A stretch of 64,000 bases of DNA, from NCBI RefSeq assembly GCF_016909075.1, contig NZ_JAFBFC010000003.1:1-64000 (forward strand). The letters run 5' to 3'. This stretch comes from Priestia iocasae (GTDB taxonomy: Bacteria; Bacillota; Bacilli; Bacillales; Bacillaceae_H). The notes beneath the pieces are model-generated. The model ran no database searches. It was not told the DNA's origin and saw only the letters and a list, made by a program, of their open reading frames with translations. This document shows positions 59,148 through 64,000 of this stretch, one piece after another; the first letter of the stretch is position 1, and each line of letters opens with the position of its first letter. The position numbers and the translations under genes were made by a program.

Positions 59148-60563
59148 CTAAACAATGGCTTTTCTAATAAGATTGTCTATTTCGAGTTTTTTACTAACTA
59201 GTGCCATCTCAGCTTGCCTTACTTTTTCTAACTTCTCTTCAATTTTCTTTACAATTTCGTTTTGTTGATTTAAAGACACCTGAATTATAGGAAACCTTTT
59301 AAGTTGATTTGGGAAAAAGTTAGTATTGTTTCCAAGACCTTTTTTTTCTTTTTCAACAATCAGTTGAAATAAGTCACTACAAAAGTAATAATAAAAATAT
59401 TTAGGGTTATGCGAATTAGAAATCCTAACTCTCATAGTGAAATCAGCAAAAATCGCGTCAATGTCATCCTCAATGAGGGCAACTTTTCCTATTGTGCCTT
59501 CACCAGATCGTGCAATTATTATATCCCCTTTTTTAATACTATTTGCTACCTTATTCTTTTCAAAATATTCCTCAGAAACTCGTCTACTACCGTCTTTGTC
59601 TAAAGTCCAATTTTTAATGGAAGACATGCTGATATATATAGCTTCTCCGTTATCATCATCATAATCAGATGGTGATATACTTGAACCTAATCGAATAGGT
59701 TCATTAATAAAATCTTTAAGTGGACTTACTTTGTGTTGAGCAATCTTGGACAATAATTTTTTATATTTCTGTGCATTGAACTTATAACTAAAGCGAAGAT
59801 CAAAAGAGTTATTTATTGACAACAAATCTTTTTTGTATGTGGTAGGTTTTTTTATGTCTAAAACCTCTTGAAAATCAATATTAAATTCAGTGGCAAGAAT
59901 CTCATTGATAATTTTATTTCTATTTTGGATCTCCTTTTTAAGTTCATCCATTTCATTTTCTAGCTTTCTTATCTTTGTTCCAATTTCTTTCTGTATATCA
60001 TATGGAACATTAGGCACTAATAATTGTAAGAAATCTATAGGATTAACCCTTTTTTGAGAAGGAGTCTTTCCAGTCTCGAGTCCAGAATAATATTTTAAAT
60101 AGTCGTCGAGTAATAAAAGATGTCTAATAAATGTAAGATCAATATCTTTCTTTCTTTTTTTATAAGGAATCAATTCAGTAGACCCAATTAAATCAGTACT
60201 ACTTTCCTCATTAGTAAAAATATATCCCTTACTCATAACTAATTTTGAAACAATTATCTCGGCCTCGTTTAAGATCGTTTTGTCAGAACCGACAGACGTA
60301 ACAGGTTGTATACTATTCACTAATCTTCCATACTTGGCCTCTGTTTCACTAATACTCAGCAGATTGCACTCGTCTTCAAGTTCCCCTTTTTTTACTCTTT
60401 TTATTGGGAGACGGTTAATTAGATCCGCTACTTTTATTTTATTTAGACTAGTTTTCTTTATCGGGTCACCTTTTTCATTATCCCAAGTTTCCCTATATTT
60501 CGAGTCAAGCCTTAATGATAATTGATTTCCTATCTCTCCTAACGTTGTAGTAAAAACTTTCAT
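59148..60563 (-). CDS. Restriction-modification specificity subunit (HsdS-like)
   Basis: A 471-residue S protein with two target-recognition halves: TRD1 at about 40-170, a coiled-coil spacer (about 190-225, IRKLENEMDELKKEIQNRN), TRD2 at about 280-420, and a second coiled coil at the end (EEKLEKVRQAEMALVSK). The ATG at 60563 overlaps the stop of the fused enzyme gene by four bases and has GAGGAG upstream; a TTG at 60569 is less likely. It sets the DNA target of the fused nuclease-methylase. Confidence 0.92.
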   Translation of the reverse strand: MKVFTTTLGEIGNQLSLRLDSKYRETWDNEKGDPIKKTSLNKIKVADLINRLPIKRVKKGELEDECNLLSISETEAKYGRLVNSIQPVTSVGSDKTILNEAEIIVSKLVMSKGYIFTNEESSTDLIGSTELIPYKKRKKDIDLTFIRHLLLLDDYLKYYSGLETGKTPSQKRVNPIDFLQLLVPNVPYDIQKEIGTKIRKLENEMDELKKEIQNRNKIINEILATEFNIDFQEVLDIKKPTTYKKDLLSINNSFDLRFSYKFNAQKYKKLLSKIAQHKVSPLKDFINEPIRLGSSISPSDYDDDNGEAIYISMSSIKNWTLDKDGSRRVSEEYFEKNKVANSIKKGDIIIARSGEGTIGKVALIEDDIDAIFADFTMRVRISNSHNPKYFYYYFCSDLFQLIVEKEKKGLGNNTNFFPNQLKRFPIIQVSLNQQNEIVKKIEEKLEKVRQAEMALVSKKLEIDNLIRKAIV

Positions 60564-63397
60564 TTCCAAATCTCCTCTGTCTTAATCATATCTAGTATGG
60601 TTTGAGGATTATCTGTATTAGTAATGATATTTCCCAAACGATCCACTGCGTAAAGCTCATTTGGTCGATCTTGACGACCTCGTTTAGTTCTTTTATAACC
60701 AAGATGTTCAGCTTCTGCATAAAAAACATTAGTATTAAAATGTCTACTTACTTCTCCGTAAACCCACCATGAGTTACAGTAGCCTAATTGATGTTGTTTA
60801 GCTTTTGTTGTTTCCCAATCTGGGTAATCTTGCTTTGAAATCTCAATAATCTCATCATATGACCTTTCAACAATTTCCTCTAATGAAGTCAAATCATTAG
60901 GGAAATAATCTTTTATATATTTCTTAAGAATATTAGTCCCTTCGGAATAATCATAATTTAGTATAGGATTGTTCTCAACAAAAGCTCTTATCTCATTTAA
61001 ATTTTTTACATCACTATTATTTACAACTTGTTTGTCTAGTTCTTTAAATTCTTTATCTACCGCTAAAAATTCCTGCACTAGCTTTTTACTTTTTAATTCT
61101 TTAAATTCTTTTTTCTCATCTTTTGACTTTTCCTTATATGGTATAACAGCTAATTCCTTATATCTAATAACATCAGCCTCTGTTTCTAATGATTCCAAGC
61201 TCACTCCGCAATTTTCCCAATTTTCATATAGCTCTTCAGGTATCATTTTGTTAAACAATTCAGTATATAATTCTGAAGTGAAAACAGTGTCATCAAGAAT
61301 TTTTTGGCTAACATTAAAATCAGTTGAATATTTTTCACACAACTTTAATAAGCCATTTTTACCATTAAATAACTCATCGTTTTTTAAGATACTATGTACC
61401 AAATTACTGTTCCTTAATTTCAAATACTTTTTTGTATAGTGATTCCATTTCTTTTCAAATTGCTTTATCTCATTTTGAGTTCTTTTAGTTGCAAAAAGAA
61501 CACTTACCTTTGTAGATGTATAGGGTTGAAAAGCAATTTTGTCTAATGAGACAACAGCATTAACTCTGAAGTATTTTAATAAGAATAATCTTATATACTT
61601 GTTTTCAGTTGTATCGAAAACTGAGTCTGGTAAAACAACGCCTATTCTTCCGTTTTCTTTTAATAACTGATACCATCTTTCAATAAAAAGATTCTCTGAG
61701 TTCTTTTTACTTGCATATGCAAATCGATCAGAATACGTATCTTGATCCTCGTCCTCTGCAAAAGTTAAGCTAAATGGAGGATTAGTTACAATAAAATCAA
61801 ACTGCTCATTAAGTGGATATTCCATACCAAACATGTTTTCTTTTCGTTCTACTTGTAATCGTGGAGAATGTTGCAATGTTATTCTTGCAGGTTGTTCGTA
61901 TTCATTAAAATGTGCTAATCCATCTTTAATAAAGATATTAGCATTACCGTCACCATGTAATATCATATTGACCTTTGTAGCTGTTGCCAACTCTATATTT
62001 GGCTCAATACCATAGATATATTGGTGAGCCCATGAGTTAATCTTATTTTTTTCATCCGCATCCTCAACAAACAACTGATGCTGTATTATATTTTTTATAG
62101 GTCTTGAAACAGATATTTTATCTTTATTGTCCAAATAAAATTTAGATATTATTTTCATAACCTCTAGAAGAAACGTTCCTGACCCACAAGAAGGATCGAT
62201 AACGTAAGGTAAAAGTCCTGCTACTTCGTCTTGTCCATTTAACCTTTTAATAGCTTCATCTTTTATATCTAATGCTTCAATAATAAATCTTACTATGTTT
62301 GTATCAGTAAAGAATTGACCTTTATCTTGTTTAAACTGTGTCGAGATTATTGATTCAAAAAACTCACCTAATATATCACTTTCATTTTTATTTTCAGTTA
62401 AGGAGATGCCTTGTATTAGTTTTACTGCATTGATCACTTTGTTCAATGACAACTTATCTAAATCGATGAATGTAGATTTTTCGATAATGTCATCAGGTTG
62501 GTTTAAGAGGTGAGATTGTGCTTGGCGATATAGTTTTTCGATACGCTCAAAAGTTTTTTCATAAGGTTCTCTTTTTCCATCTTCGAAAACTATTTGAAAC
62601 TCGTATTTTTCTCCGTCTCTTCTCCATAGTTCATCATATATTTTAGCTAGGAATAAATGCATTAAATAATAAAAAACATCGTTGTAATTACTTGATCCTC
62701 CACCCCACAGAACGTTATGTAATTTACCTTTTAGTTTCCAAAACTCATCTCTGCCCAACTCATTATTTAACTTTTTGAAGCCTTGTTCTTTACCCTCCTC
62801 CTCATCAACCTTTGCATAATGAGCATGATATGAGATTCCATAATCCTCAGGAATAACATTTAATTCTTCCTCATCTTTTCTAGCCATCCACTGCTTGTAG
62901 GATTTATAATTTTCAAAGTCTACAATTATGTTCTTATCCTCTAGTGACTCATCGACTGTATAGTAAATCAAATATTTCACTTTTCCTTCTTGAGTATCCT
63001 GGATACCAGCCATATTAAATAATTGAGTCTGAATATTTACTTTCTTTGCTTCATACTCAATTGGGGATTTACATTCTATGAATAAGTAGGTTTCTTCCTT
63101 ATTTCTTTTATCTCTCACCAGTATGTCTAAAAAAGCACTTTTGTCCACTGGTCTTGAACCAATATTATAGTGTTTTTCTAACTCAATACAATCTACTGGA
63201 TAATCTAACTCTCTCACAAGTTTTACAATAAGATATGCTCTAATATAACCTTCATTTTCAAATTTGATAGGATTATGACATACTATGTTGTCGTTATATT
63301 TTATTATCTTTTTTTCTTCATCAATTAAGACAATTTCATTATTCGGATCGTACTTCTTTATATAGTCTAGAATTTTCTGCTTATACGTCTTCTCCAT
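60560..63397 (-). CDS. Fused restriction nuclease-N6 DNA methyltransferase (type IIB/BcgI-like)
   Basis: A 945-residue enzyme. The N-terminus (about 40-190) is a type I R-like PD-(D/E)xK nuclease domain with Asp91 (FLDILV) and Glu108/Lys110 (FIECKSP). An N6-methylase domain follows: GQFFTD (360-365), motif I DPSCGSGTFL (401-410), motif IV NPPF (539-542). No helicase motifs were seen. Nuclease and methylase in one chain with a separate S subunit match the BcgI plan; the C-terminal 350 residues are of unknown function. AAGGAG precedes the ATG. Confidence 0.88.
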   Translation of the reverse strand: MEKTYKQKILDYIKKYDPNNEIVLIDEEKKIIKYNDNIVCHNPIKFENEGYIRAYLIVKLVRELDYPVDCIELEKHYNIGSRPVDKSAFLDILVRDKRNKEETYLFIECKSPIEYEAKKVNIQTQLFNMAGIQDTQEGKVKYLIYYTVDESLEDKNIIVDFENYKSYKQWMARKDEEELNVIPEDYGISYHAHYAKVDEEEGKEQGFKKLNNELGRDEFWKLKGKLHNVLWGGGSSNYNDVFYYLMHLFLAKIYDELWRRDGEKYEFQIVFEDGKREPYEKTFERIEKLYRQAQSHLLNQPDDIIEKSTFIDLDKLSLNKVINAVKLIQGISLTENKNESDILGEFFESIISTQFKQDKGQFFTDTNIVRFIIEALDIKDEAIKRLNGQDEVAGLLPYVIDPSCGSGTFLLEVMKIISKFYLDNKDKISVSRPIKNIIQHQLFVEDADEKNKINSWAHQYIYGIEPNIELATATKVNMILHGDGNANIFIKDGLAHFNEYEQPARITLQHSPRLQVERKENMFGMEYPLNEQFDFIVTNPPFSLTFAEDEDQDTYSDRFAYASKKNSENLFIERWYQLLKENGRIGVVLPDSVFDTTENKYIRLFLLKYFRVNAVVSLDKIAFQPYTSTKVSVLFATKRTQNEIKQFEKKWNHYTKKYLKLRNSNLVHSILKNDELFNGKNGLLKLCEKYSTDFNVSQKILDDTVFTSELYTELFNKMIPEELYENWENCGVSLESLETEADVIRYKELAVIPYKEKSKDEKKEFKELKSKKLVQEFLAVDKEFKELDKQVVNNSDVKNLNEIRAFVENNPILNYDYSEGTNILKKYIKDYFPNDLTSLEEIVERSYDEIIEISKQDYPDWETTKAKQHQLGYCNSWWVYGEVSRHFNTNVFYAEAEHLGYKRTKRGRQDRPNELYAVDRLGNIITNTDNPQTILDMIKTEEIWK

Positions 63398-64000
63398 GCA
63401 TTCCTACTCCTTTTATCCTGATACTAAATTAGTTAAAAAATATCTATATTATTACAGTACTCAACAACAATTTTAACATAATACTCTCTTATTAGTCATA
63501 CTGATATAGAACATGAAGAATTTTTTCCTCATTTTCTTTCTGTACTTGGCAATTAATAACTACCATTAATAAACGTAATGATTTAATGCTTAAAAAGAAG
63601 CTTTCAAACATTTCAACCTTATTTGAAACAGTAATAACTGAACAACAAAAAATTTGTTACATTCAGCCATAAATAAAATCATAGTTAACAAAGGAAATAA
63701 AATTAAAGAGCGAAGCATCAAAAATATTGAACTTTTCTTTGATACTTCACTCGAAGACTTTGTGCTTACTCATGGTAGAATTCAGCCTGGTTGATCCTCA
63801 ATACCTCAGTTGATAAGCATATATAAAAATTTATTATGCTTCTCCTAAGCTTGCTGTTACTCGTTCAACATGTCAACATTTGCTCGGGTAATAGGTATTA
63901 ACCTTTCACTATTACCCTTATAAAAAACAATCCCCTTGGTTACTAAACCAAAAGGATAAAATTCGTTTTAGCTTCTGTTATTATTTATAATCTTTGGCAT
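63398..64000. other. Intergenic region at the window end
   Basis: No supported gene over about 600 bp. It has a minus-strand hairpin near 63715-63755 (GAAGTATCAAA/TTTGATGCTTC) and a small one near 63925-63955 (TTGGTT/AACCAA). The right end of the element is not reached. Confidence 0.5.

Noticed and set aside
1-64000. CRISPR array
   Set aside because: No regularly spaced repeat series was seen anywhere in the window.

Overview
The window is a chromosomal segment from a low-GC Gram-positive bacterium, most likely a Bacillaceae member of unresolved genus. This rests on strong AGGAGG-type ribosome sites, frequent TTG and GTG starts, an FbpB-type small basic protein, YdhK, DUF3231 and MprF-like proteins, an SLH-anchored wall enzyme, a TxpA-like toxin and many intrinsic terminators. 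No rRNA gene, complete tRNA or CRISPR array was seen.

Layout. 1-300: 3' end of an IS200/IS605 tnpB with its right end and probable guide RNA. 449-9606: housekeeping and accessory genes (repeat protein, Ogt, NUDIX, secreted subtilase, GNATs, DeoR/HAD pair, SDR) with a decayed patch at 7.9-8.5 kb. 9737-20125: nucleoside hydrolase, two ECF sigma operons (one with an ABC exporter, one with a DUF4179 protein), a Mta-like MerR gene. 20540-23702: small membrane proteins, YdhK lipoprotein, DUF3231. 23758-35541: a sulfane-sulfur cluster. 35731-41943: short MprF-like enzyme, SLH/transglycosylase/SH3 protein, VanZ, and a fluoride riboswitch controlling a CLC transporter. 42159-45871: NAD salvage operon (NrtR-like regulator, pncA, pncB, nadD, small membrane protein). 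46.3-52.3 kb: a VOC relic beside an IS605-like palindrome, DedA, lipoproteins, FbpB, AcuI, GDPD. 52.4-52.75 kb: a type I toxin-antitoxin locus. From about 53.29 kb to the window end: an integrative element.

The sulfur cluster is the largest coherent system. A CstR-type persulfide sensor sits among three TusA domains, six rhodanese domains, two DsrE proteins, two rhodanese-metallo-beta-lactamase (persulfide dioxygenase-type) proteins, a CoA-disulfide/persulfide reductase, a TauE exporter and a CcdA-like protein. At least five copies of the palindrome ATACC-N6-GGTAT lie in its promoters and two weaker copies overlap ribosome sites, so it reads as one sulfide-detoxification regulon.

The integrative element starts at a tRNA 3'-end fragment fused to a truncated S66 peptidase gene. 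It carries integrase, an excisionase-like HTH protein, a P4-type primase/helicase, a repressor-like HTH gene divergent from an unrecognised zinc-ribbon protein, and a two-gene restriction-modification system. In that system nuclease and methyltransferase are fused in one 945-residue protein with a separate specificity subunit, a BcgI-like (type IIB) plan with no helicase in view. The right end of the element is outside the window.
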